From assembly GCF_022809125.1 (NCBI RefSeq), contig NZ_JALGBI010000001.1:3038001-3102000 (forward strand): a DNA stretch of 64,000 nucleotides, given 5' to 3'. Shown in pieces: positions 36,241 through 46,813 of the stretch (positions within the stretch are counted from its first letter, which is position 1; the number at the start of each line of letters is the position of its first letter). Source of the stretch: Variovorax terrae. Lineage in GTDB: Bacteria > Pseudomonadota > Gammaproteobacteria > Burkholderiales > Burkholderiaceae_C. The notes beneath the pieces were generated by a model that worked only from the letters and a program-made list of their open reading frames with translations, searched no databases and was not told the DNA's origin. The position numbers were made by a program, and so were the translations under genes.

Positions 36241-36906
36241 ATGGAATCGTCCACCACCAGCACCATCGTCGAAGCGCTGACCAAGGCCATTGTGGAGCAC
36301 CGGCTGCATCCCGGCACCAAGCTGGCCGAGCAGAAACTGGCGGACCACTTCGGCGTGTCGCGCACGCTGGTGCGCCAGGCCCTGTTCCAGCTCGCGCAGA
36401 ACCGCCTGATCCGCCTGGAGCCGGCGCGCGGCGCCTTCGTCGCCGCGCCGTCGGTGGACGAGGCCCGGCAGGTGTTCGCCGTGCGCCGCATGCTCGAGGC
36501 CGAGATGACGCGCGCCTTCGTGCGCGGCGTCACGCCCGCCAAGATCAAGGCCCTGCGGGAGCATGTGGCGCAGGAAAAAGCCGCCGTCGACAACGAGGAC
36601 GTGGCCGGCCGCACCGAGCTGCTCGGCGACTTCCACGTGCGCATGGCCGAGCTCATGGGCAACGAGGTGCTGGCGCAGCTGCTGGGCGAGCTGATCTCGC
36701 GCTGCGCGCTGATCACCCTGATGTACCAGACCACCAGCGCGGCCGAGCATTCCAACGACGAGCACGCCGACATCGTGAAGGCGCTCGCGGCCAAGGACGA
36801 GGAACGCGCCGTGCGCCTGATGAACGAGCACCTGCTGCACGTCGAGGAAAACCTCACGTTCGACCGCAAGGTTCCCACCAACGACATTTCCATGGCACTG
36901 CAATGA
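36241..36906 (+). CDS. GntR/FadR-family regulator of purine catabolism
   Basis: 221 residues. An N-terminal winged HTH (GTKLAEQKLADHFGVSRTLVRQAL, about 27-50) is joined to an all-helical FCD ligand domain. Metal-binding His candidates are in GDFHVRMAELMGN and SAAEHSNDEHADIV. FCD proteins often bind organic acids or related small ligands. Its own promoter, puuD and the xanthine permease carry TGTATACA-centred palindromes, so it is the likely repressor of the island. The inducer could be urate or allantoin-type intermediates (inference). Confidence 0.92.
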   Translation: MESSTTSTIVEALTKAIVEHRLHPGTKLAEQKLADHFGVSRTLVRQALFQLAQNRLIRLEPARGAFVAAPSVDEARQVFAVRRMLEAEMTRAFVRGVTPAKIKALREHVAQEKAAVDNEDVAGRTELLGDFHVRMAELMGNEVLAQLLGELISRCALITLMYQTTSAAEHSNDEHADIVKALAAKDEERAVRLMNEHLLHVEENLTFDRKVPTNDISMALQ

Positions 36907-36909
36907 GGC

Positions 36910-37000
36910 ACACCCCCAGGCTCCGCTTCGCTGCGCCTCCCCCCTTGCAGGGTGCAACACCAGCGGCCCGGCGAAGCCGGTCCCGCGGTGTTCCTGGCCT
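36910..37000 (-). repeat. GC-rich dispersed repeat A, copy 2
   Basis: CACCCCCAGGCTCCGCTTCG...CAGCGGCCCGGCGAAGCCGG, reverse complement of copy 1 at 12782. It fills the gap between the GntR gene and puuE. Confidence 0.75.
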
Positions 37001-37038
37001 GGGCGCGGCAGCCACTCGCTGCACTGGAGTTCACTGAT

Positions 37039-37977
37039 ATGACAGCCTACGACAGCACCCTCCCCTACCCGCGCGACCTCATCGGCTACGGCCGCAACCC
37101 GCCACACGCACAGTGGCCCGGCCAGGCGCGCATCGCGGTGCAGTTCGTGCTCAACTACGAGGAAGGCGGCGAGAACTGCGTGCTGCACGGCGATGCCGGC
37201 AGCGAACAGTTCCTCTCCGAGATGTTCAACCCCGCCGCCTACCCGGCCCGCCACATCAGCATGGAGGGCATCTACGAGTACGGCTCGCGCGCTGGCGTCT
37301 GGCGCATCCTGCGCGAGTTCGAGAAGCGCGGCCTGCCGCTCACCGTGTTCGGCGTCGGCATGGCGCTGCAGCGCCATCCGGAACTGACCGCCGCCTTCAA
37401 GGAGCTCGGCCACGAGATCGCCTGCCACGGCTGGCGCTGGATCCATTACCAGAACCTGGATGAAGCCGTCGAGCGCGAGCACATGCGCCTCGGCATGGAA
37501 GCGATCGAGCAGCTCACCGGCGAGCGCCCGCTGGGCTGGTACACCGGCCGCGACAGCCCCAACACGCGCCGCCTGGTGGCCGACTACGGCGGCTTCGAAT
37601 ACGACAGCGACTACTACGGCGACGACCTGCCGTTCTGGATGAAGGTGAAGAAGACCGACGGCAGCGTGGTGCCGCAGCTCATCGTGCCCTACACGCTGGA
37701 CTGCAACGACATGCGCTTTTCGCTGCCGCAGGGCTACTCGCATGCCGACCCGTTCTTCCAGTACATGAAGGACAGCTTCGACGCGCTCTATGCCGAAGGC
37801 GACGAAGCCCCCAAGATGCTGAGCATCGGCATGCACTGCCGCCTGCTCGGCCGGCCCGGGCGCATCACGGCGCTGCAGCGCTTCCTCGACCACATCCAGC
37901 AGCACGAGCGCGTCTGGATCTGCCGCCGCCTCGACCTCGCGCGGCACTGGAAGCAGGTACACCCCTTCAAGGATTGA
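37039..37977 (+). CDS. puuE: Allantoinase PuuE (polysaccharide-deacetylase fold)
   Basis: 312 residues; start at 37039 was chosen because GGAG precedes it and MTAYDSTLPYPRDLIGYGR is the normal family N-terminus. This is the cofactor-light allantoinase class related to NodB deacetylases, not the amidohydrolase AllB. Motifs are VQFVLNYEEGGE, ISMEGIYEYGSRAGVWR and ACHGWRWIHYQ (129-137). It opens the allantoin ring to allantoate. It is followed 1 bp later by the uraD-allC fusion. Confidence 0.94.
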   Translation: MTAYDSTLPYPRDLIGYGRNPPHAQWPGQARIAVQFVLNYEEGGENCVLHGDAGSEQFLSEMFNPAAYPARHISMEGIYEYGSRAGVWRILREFEKRGLPLTVFGVGMALQRHPELTAAFKELGHEIACHGWRWIHYQNLDEAVEREHMRLGMEAIEQLTGERPLGWYTGRDSPNTRRLVADYGGFEYDSDYYGDDLPFWMKVKKTDGSVVPQLIVPYTLDCNDMRFSLPQGYSHADPFFQYMKDSFDALYAEGDEAPKMLSIGMHCRLLGRPGRITALQRFLDHIQQHERVWICRRLDLARHWKQVHPFKD

Positions 37978-37978
37978 C

Positions 37979-39760
37979 ATGGCCCTGACCCTCGACCAAC
38001 TCAACGCGGCAACGCCCGCCGATGCCGCCCGCATGCTGGACGGCCTGTACGAGCATTCGCCCTGGATCGCCGAGGCCGCCATCGCGCAGCGGCCGTTCCG
38101 CTCGCTGGCCCACTTGAAGCACACCATGGTGCAGGTGCTCGACCAGGCCGGGCGCGAGGCCCAGCTCGCGCTGATCCGCGCCCACCCGGAACTGGCCGGC
38201 AAGGCCATGGTCAGCAACACGCTCACGGCCGAATCCACCCACGAGCAGAGCAAGGCCGGGCTCACGCAGTGCACGCCCGCGGAGTTCGCGCAAATCCAGC
38301 AACTCAATGCCGACTACAACGCCAAGTTCGGCTTCCCGTTCATCCTGGCGGTGCGCGGCCCGCGCGGCACGGGGTTGAACAAGCGCGAGATCATCGACAC
38401 CTTCGAGCGCCGGCTGCACCACCACCCCGACTACGAGCTGCGCGAATGCCTGCGCAACATCCACCGCATCGTCGAGATCCGGCTCAACGACAAGTTCGGC
38501 GCCGAGCCCGCGCTCGGCAACCTCGTGTGGGACCTGCACGAGCGGCTGGCCGAGTTCAGCGACCCGGGCTTTGCCGAGAAAGGCCAGCTCACCGTCACCT
38601 ACCTGACCGACGCCCACCGCGCGGCCGCCCAGCGCATCGCGCAAGACATGCGCGAGGCCGGCTTCGACGAGGTGGCCATCGACGCCGTGGGCAACGTGGT
38701 CGGCCGCTACCATGCCAGCCAGCCGGGCGCCAGGACCCTGCTCACGGGCAGCCACTACGACACCGTGCGCAACGGCGGCAAGTACGACGGCCGCCTGGGC
38801 ATCTTCACGCCGCTGGCCTGTGTGCGCGAGCTCGCACGCCAGGGCCGGCGCCTGCCCTTCCATTTCGAGGTGGTCGGCTTTGCCGAAGAGGAAGGCCAGC
38901 GCTACAAGGCCACCTTCCTCGGCTCGGGCGCGCTGATGAACGACTTCCACCCCGAGTGGCTGGAGCAGAAGGACGCCGACGGCATCACGATGCGCGAAGC
39001 CATGCAGCACGCGGGCCTGCCCGCCACGCTGGAAGCCATCGGCGCGCTGCGGCGCGACCCCGGCGCCTACCTCGGCTTCGTCGAGGTGCACATCGAGCAG
39101 GGCCCGGTGCTCAATGGGCTCGACCTGCCGCTGGGCATCGTGACCTCGATCAACGGCGGCGTGCGCTACCTCTGCGAGGTGATCGGCATGGCCAGTCACG
39201 CGGGCACCACGCCCATGAACCAGCGGCGCGACGCGGCCACGGCCGTGGCTGAACTGGCTCTGTACCTCGAGCAGCGCGCCGCGCGCGATGGCGATTCGGT
39301 CGGCACCATCGGCATCCTGCAGGTGCCGGGCGGCTCCACCAACGTGGTGCCGGGGCGCTGCCAGTTCACGCTCGACCTGCGCGCGCCCACCGATGCGCAG
39401 CGCGACGCCATGGTGGCCGACGTGCTGGCCGAGCTCGCAATCATCTGCGAGCGCCGCGGCGTGCGCCACACCGTGGAAGAAACCATGCGCGCCGCCGCCG
39501 CGCCGAGCGCACCGGCCTGGCAGCAGCGCTGGGAGCACGCGGTCGATGCGCTGGGCGTGCCGCTGTACCGCATGCCCAGCGGCGCCGGCCACGACGCCAT
39601 GAAGCTGCACGAGGTGATGCCGCAGGCCATGCTGTTCGTGCGCGGCCAGAACGCCGGCATCAGCCACAACCCGCTGGAAAGCACCACCAGCGACGACATG
39701 CAGCTCGCCGTCGAAGCCTTCCAGCGGCTCCTGAATCAACTTGCCTCCGACACCCCATGA
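37979..39760 (+). CDS. uraD-allC: Fused OHCU decarboxylase (UraD) - allantoate amidohydrolase (AllC)
   Basis: 593-residue bifunctional protein. Residues 1-170 are UraD, with catalytic His69 in IRAHPELAGK, Glu89 in STHEQSKAGL and the FPFILAVRG motif; it yields S-allantoin. Residues about 180-593 are an M20 allantoate amidohydrolase with metal motifs TGSHYDTV (His259), Asp270 in GGKYDGRLG, GFAEEEGQR and EVHIEQGP, plus a late His in ISHNPLES. The fused steps flank the PuuE reaction rather than being consecutive. No frameshift or linker break is visible. The next gene overlaps by 4 bp. Confidence 0.95.
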   Translation: MALTLDQLNAATPADAARMLDGLYEHSPWIAEAAIAQRPFRSLAHLKHTMVQVLDQAGREAQLALIRAHPELAGKAMVSNTLTAESTHEQSKAGLTQCTPAEFAQIQQLNADYNAKFGFPFILAVRGPRGTGLNKREIIDTFERRLHHHPDYELRECLRNIHRIVEIRLNDKFGAEPALGNLVWDLHERLAEFSDPGFAEKGQLTVTYLTDAHRAAAQRIAQDMREAGFDEVAIDAVGNVVGRYHASQPGARTLLTGSHYDTVRNGGKYDGRLGIFTPLACVRELARQGRRLPFHFEVVGFAEEEGQRYKATFLGSGALMNDFHPEWLEQKDADGITMREAMQHAGLPATLEAIGALRRDPGAYLGFVEVHIEQGPVLNGLDLPLGIVTSINGGVRYLCEVIGMASHAGTTPMNQRRDAATAVAELALYLEQRAARDGDSVGTIGILQVPGGSTNVVPGRCQFTLDLRAPTDAQRDAMVADVLAELAIICERRGVRHTVEETMRAAAAPSAPAWQQRWEHAVDALGVPLYRMPSGAGHDAMKLHEVMPQAMLFVRGQNAGISHNPLESTTSDDMQLAVEAFQRLLNQLASDTP

Positions 39761-40980
39761 CCGACTACCAACAACTTGACGCCTGGATCGACGCCCACTT
39801 CGACGAGGAGGTGCGCTTCCTGCAGGAGCTGATCCGCGTGCCGACCGACACGCCGCCCGGCAACAACGCGCCGCACGCCGAGCGCACGGCCGAGCTGCTC
39901 CAGGGCTTCGGCTTCGAGGCCGAAAAATTCCCGGTGCCCGCCGAAGAGGTCCGGGCCTACGGCCTCGAATCGATCACCAACCTGATCGTGCGCCGCCGCT
40001 ATGGCGAGGGCCGCACCATCGCGCTGAACGCGCATGGCGACGTCGTGCCTCCGGGCGAAGGCTGGACGCACGACCCCTATGGCGGCGAGATCGAGGACGG
40101 CAAGCTCTACGGCCGCGCCGCGGCTGTCAGTAAATCCGATTTCGCGAGCTTCACCTTCGCCGTGCGCGCGCTCGAATCGCTGGGCGCCCCCTTGAAGGGC
40201 GCGGTGGAGCTGCACTTCACCTACGACGAGGAATTCGGCGGCGAGATGGGCCCGGGCTGGCTGCTCAGGAACGGCCTGACCCGGCCTGACCTGATGATCG
40301 CGGCCGGTTTCTCCTACGAAGTGGTGACGGCCCACAACGGCTGCCTGCAGATGGAAGTGACGGTGCACGGCAAGATGGCGCATGCCGCCATCCCCGACAC
40401 CGGCGTGGATGCGCTGCAGGGCGCGGTGCAGATCCTGAACGCGCTCTACGCGCAGAACACGCTGTACCAGCAGGTCACCTCCGGCGTCGCAGGCATCAAG
40501 CACCCCTACCTGAACGTCGGCCGCATCGAAGGCGGCACCAACACCAACGTGGTGCCCGGCAAGGTGATGTTCAAGCTCGACCGCCGCATGATCCCCGAGG
40601 AAAACCCGGTGGAGGTCGAGGCCACGATCCGCAAGGTGATCGCCGACGCGGCGGCGCAGCGCCCCGGCATCACGGTGGACATCAAGCGGCTGCTGCTGGC
40701 CAACTCGATGAAGCCGCTGGCCGGCAACCGGCCGCTGGTCGAGGCCCTCCAGAAGCATGGCGGCGAGCTGTTCGGCCAGCCGATCCCGGCCATGGGCACG
40801 CCGCTGTACACCGACGTGCGGCTCTATGGCGAGGCCGGCATTCCCGGCGTGATCTACGGTGCCGGCCCGCGCACGGTGCTGGAATCGCACGCCAAGCGCG
40901 CCGACGAGCGGCTCGACCTGGACGACCTGCGCCGCGCCACCAAGGTGGTGGCCCGCACCCTGCGCGACCTGCTGGCCTGA
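39757..40980 (+). CDS. M20-family ArgE/DapE-like amidohydrolase
   Basis: 407 residues. Metal motifs are NAHGDVVPPG, the bridging Asp region KLYGRAAAVSKSDFAS, and TYDEEFGGEMGP; a dimerisation domain lies between. It belongs to the ArgE/DapE branch, distinct from the AllC half of the preceding gene. Overlapping the uraD-allC stop (ATGA) and next to the permease, it may remove the last ureido or amide group (ureidoglycolate or similar), for which no other gene is present here. That role is inference. Confidence 0.85.
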   Translation: MTDYQQLDAWIDAHFDEEVRFLQELIRVPTDTPPGNNAPHAERTAELLQGFGFEAEKFPVPAEEVRAYGLESITNLIVRRRYGEGRTIALNAHGDVVPPGEGWTHDPYGGEIEDGKLYGRAAAVSKSDFASFTFAVRALESLGAPLKGAVELHFTYDEEFGGEMGPGWLLRNGLTRPDLMIAAGFSYEVVTAHNGCLQMEVTVHGKMAHAAIPDTGVDALQGAVQILNALYAQNTLYQQVTSGVAGIKHPYLNVGRIEGGTNTNVVPGKVMFKLDRRMIPEENPVEVEATIRKVIADAAAQRPGITVDIKRLLLANSMKPLAGNRPLVEALQKHGGELFGQPIPAMGTPLYTDVRLYGEAGIPGVIYGAGPRTVLESHAKRADERLDLDDLRRATKVVARTLRDLLA

Positions 40981-41052
40981 CGATTCCTGAGCGCGGGGCC
41001 GGCCCCCAACCCCGCTGCCATTCAGAAGACTGCGGAGCAAGCCCTGCCAGTG

Positions 41053-41150
41053 CACCCGCGGATCGGGCTGGGCCCGGCCGCTGGGTGCGCCCCCTTCGCG
41101 CAGCGGAAGGGGGGAGGCGAAGCGCAAGGCGCGCAGCCTGGGGGTTGTTT
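41053..41150 (+). repeat. GC-rich dispersed repeat A, copy 3
   Basis: CACCCGCGGATCGGGCTGGG...CCGGCCGCTGGGTGCGCCCC, then GGGGGGAGGCGAAGCGC and CAGCCTGGGGGTT. It takes up a third of the 305-bp gap before the permease. Confidence 0.7.
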
Positions 41151-41235
41151 CGCCATTACCCCCAGCCAGGGCAAAACTGACTTGCGCAGGGAAGCCCGGC
41201 GTCACCGGGTTTCCCGCTATACGCGAAACCATCTG

Positions 41236-41250
41236 AAGTGTATACAGTTT
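41236..41250. promoter_or_regulatory. Urate-island GntR operator 3 (permease), imperfect
   Basis: AAGTGTATACAGTTT keeps the TGTATACA core but one flank differs from sites 1 and 2. It is followed by two direct AGTGCACA repeats (41251-41258 and 41263-41270) just before the RBS. Confidence 0.7.
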
Positions 41251-41285
41251 AGTGCACATTCAAGTGCACAACACAGGAGACTTCG

Positions 41286-42761
41286 ATGACCTCTTCCGTC
41301 CATCCCGTTGACGAGCGGCTGCCCGCCGGCAAGCTCACGGCGCTCGGCCTGCAGCATGTGCTGGTGATGTACGCCGGCGCCGTGGCGGTGCCGCTGATCG
41401 TGGGCCGGGCGCTCAAGCTGAGCCCCGACCAGGTGGCCATGCTGATCTCGGCCGATCTGTTCTGCTGCGGCCTGGTGACGCTGATCCAGGCGCTGGGCGC
41501 CACGCAATGGTTCGGCATCAAGCTGCCGGTCATGATGGGGGTGACCTTCGCCTCCGTCGCGCCGATGGTGACCATGGCCAACGCCAATCCCGGCACGGCG
41601 GGCGCCCAGCTGATCTTCGGCTCGATCATCGGCGCGGGCATCATCTCGCTGCTGATCGCCCCGGCCGTGAGCCGCATGCTGCGCTTCTTCCCGCCGGTGG
41701 TCACGGGCACCATCATCGCGGTGATCGGCATCAGCCTGATGCGCATCGGCATCAACTGGATCTTCGGCAACCCGGTGGGACCGACCGCGCCCAACATCGT
41801 CGACCCGGCCTACCTGAAGTGGCTGGCCGACGTGACCTCGCCCGGCTCGGCCCTGCCGCCCCTGCCCAAGGGCCTGGCCCTGATGCCCACCGTGCCCAAC
41901 CCCAAGTACGCGGACCTCACCGGCCTGGGCATCGCGGCGCTGGTGCTGGCGTCCATCCTGCTGATCGCCAAGTACGCCAAGGGCTTCATGGCCAACATCT
42001 CGGTGCTGCTGGGCATCGTGGTCGGCGCCGTCGCGGCGGCGGCCATGGGGCTGATGACGTTCGAGAAGGTCGGCAAGGCCGCCTGGGTGGACATCGTGCT
42101 GCCGTTCCAGTTCGGCCTGCCGGTGTTCGACCCGGTGCTGATCCTCACCATGACGCTGATCATGATCGTGGTCATGATCGAGTCCACCGGCATGTTCCTC
42201 GCGCTCGGCGAGATGACGGGCCGCAAGGTGGAGCAGGCCGACCTCGCGCGCGGCCTGCGCACCGACGGCCTGGGCACGCTGATCGGCGGCATCTTCAACA
42301 CCTTCCCCTACACCAGCTTCTCGCAGAACGTCGGGCTGGTGGCCGTCACCGGCGTGCGCAGCCGCTTCGTCTGCGTGGCCGGCGGCGCCATCCTGATCGT
42401 GCTGGGCCTGCTGCCCAAGATGGCGGCGCTGGTCGAATCGCTGCCCACGGTGGTGCTGGGCGGCGCGGGCCTCGTGATGTTCGGCATGGTGGCCGCCACC
42501 GGCATCCGCATCCTGGCCGCGGTGGATTTCAAGACCAACCGCTACAACCCGCTGATCGTCGCCATCTCGATCGGCGTCGGCATGATTCCGCTGATCGCGC
42601 CCAACTTCAAGCAGTGGATGCCGCACGCGATCCACCCGGTGATCGAATCGGGCATCCTGCTGGCCTCGATCTGCGCCGTGCTGCTGAACTTGTTCTTCAA
42701 CGGCGCCCGCGAAGACGCCGCGGCCACCATCGAGGCCGCCCGCCAGGCCGAGGCGCACTGA
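41286..42761 (+). CDS. NCS2-family xanthine/urate permease
   Basis: 491 residues with about 13-14 hydrophobic segments. The NCS2 (nucleobase:cation symporter-2) hallmarks are GLQHVLVMYAGAVAVPLIVG at TM1, the ESTGMFLALGEMTG region and NTFPYTSFSQNVGLVAVTGVRSR, the family signature. It most resembles the xanthine/uric-acid branch (XanP/UacT-like) and should import the island's substrate across the inner membrane. Preceded by AGGAGA and the third GntR operator. Confidence 0.93.
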   Translation: MTSSVHPVDERLPAGKLTALGLQHVLVMYAGAVAVPLIVGRALKLSPDQVAMLISADLFCCGLVTLIQALGATQWFGIKLPVMMGVTFASVAPMVTMANANPGTAGAQLIFGSIIGAGIISLLIAPAVSRMLRFFPPVVTGTIIAVIGISLMRIGINWIFGNPVGPTAPNIVDPAYLKWLADVTSPGSALPPLPKGLALMPTVPNPKYADLTGLGIAALVLASILLIAKYAKGFMANISVLLGIVVGAVAAAAMGLMTFEKVGKAAWVDIVLPFQFGLPVFDPVLILTMTLIMIVVMIESTGMFLALGEMTGRKVEQADLARGLRTDGLGTLIGGIFNTFPYTSFSQNVGLVAVTGVRSRFVCVAGGAILIVLGLLPKMAALVESLPTVVLGGAGLVMFGMVAATGIRILAAVDFKTNRYNPLIVAISIGVGMIPLIAPNFKQWMPHAIHPVIESGILLASICAVLLNLFFNGAREDAAATIEAARQAEAH

Positions 42762-42763
42762 TC

Positions 42764-43882
42764 ATGCGGCACGGCATCGCGTCCCTGGCCCTGCTGGCAC
42801 TGGCCGCCGGCGCGGCGGCCCAGGACAGCGACGACCTCGTGATCGGCGCCAGCCTGCCGCTGTCGGGCCCGAACGCCGCCGCCGGGCAGGAAGGGCTGGC
42901 CGTGATGAAGGCGTATTTCGACGCCGTCAACAAGGCCGGCGGCATCCACGGGCGGCGCATTGCGCTGCGCGCGCTTGATGACGGCTTCAACCCGAAGACC
43001 GCCGCCGACAACGCGCGCCAGCTTGCCGACGACAAGGTGCTGGCCGTGTTCAACTGCTGGGGCACCGCGAGCTGCAGCGCCATGGTGCCGGTGATCACGG
43101 AACACCGGCTGCCCCTGGTGGCCGGCATCGCCGGCGGCGGCCCGATGCGCGCGGCGCCGGGCCGCTACGCCTTCAACGTGCGCCCCACCACCGACGACGA
43201 GATCGCCCGCATGGTGCGGCAGATGAGCACGGTCGGCCAGACCCGCATCGCCGTGGTCTACCAGGACGACCCTTTCGGCAAGAGCGGCCTGGCCTCGGCC
43301 CAGGGCGTGCTGGCCAAGGCCGCACTGCCGCCCGCCGCCGAGATCGCGCTCGCGCCGGACGGCGGCAACGCGGCCGCGGTGGTCGCGGCGCTGAAGAAAT
43401 CCGACGCCAACGGCATCATCCTGGTGGGCTCGCCGGTGCCCAGCGTGAAGCTCATCACGCTGGCGCGCCAGGGCGGCATCGCGACCCAGTTCTACAACCT
43501 GGCGGCGCAAGCCAACCGCAAGGTGGCTGCCGACCTCGGTGAACACACCAACGGGGTGATCTTCACCACGCTGGTGCCCAGCCCCTGGCGCGACGCCCTG
43601 CCGGTGGTCAAGGAATACCAGCAGGCCTACAGCGCCGGCAGCGGCAAGAGCGACTACTCCTACCTCGGGCTCGAGGTCTTCATCAACGCCAAGGTGCTGG
43701 TCGAGGGCCTGCGCAAGGCGGGGCGCAGCCCCAGCCGCGAAAGCCTGGTGGCGGCGCTCGAATCGATGGACGAGAAGAACTACGGCGGCCTGATGTCGGT
43801 CAAGTACGGGCCGGGCGACCGGGAGGGCTCGTCCTACGTCGGCCTGACCATCATCAACCGGCAGGGGCGGTTCGTCGAGTGA
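42764..43882 (+). CDS. Leucine-binding-type ABC solute-binding protein, orphan
   Basis: 372 residues with a short signal peptide (ASLALLALAAGAAAQ). It has the Peripla_BP_6 fold: IGASLPLSGPNAAAGQEG, VNKAGGIHGRRIALRALDDGF, VVYQDDPFGKSG. It starts 2 bp after the permease stop, so cotranscribed and translationally linked. No matching ABC permease or ATPase is nearby. It probably binds a purine or its derivative, either for a distant transporter or for sensing. Confidence 0.88.
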   Translation: MRHGIASLALLALAAGAAAQDSDDLVIGASLPLSGPNAAAGQEGLAVMKAYFDAVNKAGGIHGRRIALRALDDGFNPKTAADNARQLADDKVLAVFNCWGTASCSAMVPVITEHRLPLVAGIAGGGPMRAAPGRYAFNVRPTTDDEIARMVRQMSTVGQTRIAVVYQDDPFGKSGLASAQGVLAKAALPPAAEIALAPDGGNAAAVVAALKKSDANGIILVGSPVPSVKLITLARQGGIATQFYNLAAQANRKVAADLGEHTNGVIFTTLVPSPWRDALPVVKEYQQAYSAGSGKSDYSYLGLEVFINAKVLVEGLRKAGRSPSRESLVAALESMDEKNYGGLMSVKYGPGDREGSSYVGLTIINRQGRFVE

Positions 43883-43900
43883 AGCACCTGGCGATCAGGT

Positions 43901-43968
43901 TGCTACATATTTGATAGCAAACTATCACCACCCGACGAGGACATCGGCCCGATTTGATTCATAAAACC
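43901..43968 (+). repeat. Dispersed GCTAT/ATAGC repeat, copy 9
   Basis: TGCTACATATTTGATAGC, then GAGGACATCGGCCCGATTTG. It lies between the convergent solute-binding protein and LysR genes. Confidence 0.8.
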
Positions 43969-43984
43969 CGTCTTGGGGCCCGAT

Positions 43985-44899
43985 TTAGGCCTTGGCGAGC
44001 GTTTCCCACCAGCGTTCGCCAAAGCGCCCCTGCAGGAACGCGATGAAGGCCTGCACCTTGCCCGGCACGAGCTTGGGCGAGGGAAACACGGCGTGGATCT
44101 CCTGCTCGGGCAGGTTGTGGTCCTTCAGCACCTCCAGCACCTGGCCCGAGTCCAGCGAGGCCTGCGCCACATAGCGCGGCAGGGCCGCAATGCCCAGGCC
44201 CTCGCGGGCCGCGGCCAGCACGGCCGACAGGTTGTTCGAGCGCAGCCGGCCCGTCACCGGCACGGTGACCGGTTCGCCCTTGTGCGTGAACAGGCGCCAG
44301 ATGTCGTCGCCCTGAACGCTGCTGTAGATCAGGGCGTTGTGGCCGCTCAACTCGGCCGGCCGCCGCGGCGTGCCCGCCTCGCGCAGATAGCCGGGCGCGG
44401 CCACCAGCACCCAAGGGTTCATGCCGAGAAAGCGCGCGCCCAGCGTGGAGTCGGCCAGCTTGCCCATGCGCACGGCCACGTCGATGCCCTGCGCCACGAG
44501 GTCCACATAGCGGTCCTCGAAGCTCAGGTCCACCTGCACCTGCGGGTGCCGGGCCATGAACTCCAGCGCCAGCGGCACCACCACGCGGCGGCCGAACGCC
44601 ACCGAGGTGCCGATGCGCAGCAGGCCCTGGGCCTGCGACTGGCGCCGCCGCACCACGCTGTCGGCCTCCTCCACTTCGCGCACGATGGACTTGCACTTCT
44701 CGTAGTACAGCGCGCCCGGCTCGGTCAGGCTCACGCCGCGCGTGTTGCGGTTGAGCAGCCGCACCTTCAGGCGCGCCTCGGCTGCGGCCACATGCTTGGT
44801 CACCGTGGGCTGGGTGGTGTTGAACTCGCGCGCCGCCTTGGAAAAGCTGCCGGTCTCCACCACGCGCACGAACATCTCCATCGCCTGCAATCGGTCCAT
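43985..44899 (-). CDS. LysR-family regulator divergent from gcl
   Basis: 304 residues with an N-terminal HTH ([36 protein letters not shown]) and a LysR ligand domain. It is divergent from gcl with 109 bp between, so it probably controls the gcl-hyi-glxR operon in response to a glyoxylate-pathway compound. This differs from E. coli, where the IclR-type AllR does the job. Confidence 0.9.
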   Translation of the reverse strand: MDRLQAMEMFVRVVETGSFSKAAREFNTTQPTVTKHVAAAEARLKVRLLNRNTRGVSLTEPGALYYEKCKSIVREVEEADSVVRRRQSQAQGLLRIGTSVAFGRRVVVPLALEFMARHPQVQVDLSFEDRYVDLVAQGIDVAVRMGKLADSTLGARFLGMNPWVLVAAPGYLREAGTPRRPAELSGHNALIYSSVQGDDIWRLFTHKGEPVTVPVTGRLRSNNLSAVLAAAREGLGIAALPRYVAQASLDSGQVLEVLKDHNLPEQEIHAVFPSPKLVPGKVQAFIAFLQGRFGERWWETLAKA

Positions 44900-45008
44900 G
44901 GCCGGTCTCCAGTCATTCCTGTACCGAATAGATGTTATGGAGCGCAGGGCTCTTCTTCAAGACGGCTTTGATTCCTACAGTCGTGACTCATCTGCAAGGA
45001 GTCGCAAC

Positions 45009-46802
<1,794 letters not shown>

Positions 46803-46813
46803 GAGACACACCC

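Noticed and set aside
34942..38307. A 1121-codon open frame on the minus strand across gntR, puuE and uraD
   Set aside because: Only its last 276 codons are a real protein (XdhC). The rest is antisense to clearly conserved plus-strand genes and reflects GC-rich codon use.
34877..41250. TGTATACA palindromes considered as attachment sites or transposon ends
   Set aside because: No recombinase, target duplications or element boundaries accompany them; they sit at promoters next to a GntR gene.
41217..42758. A His/Gln/Asp-rich 513-codon minus-strand frame
   Set aside because: Exactly antisense to the NCS2 permease; low-complexity composition typical of shadow frames.
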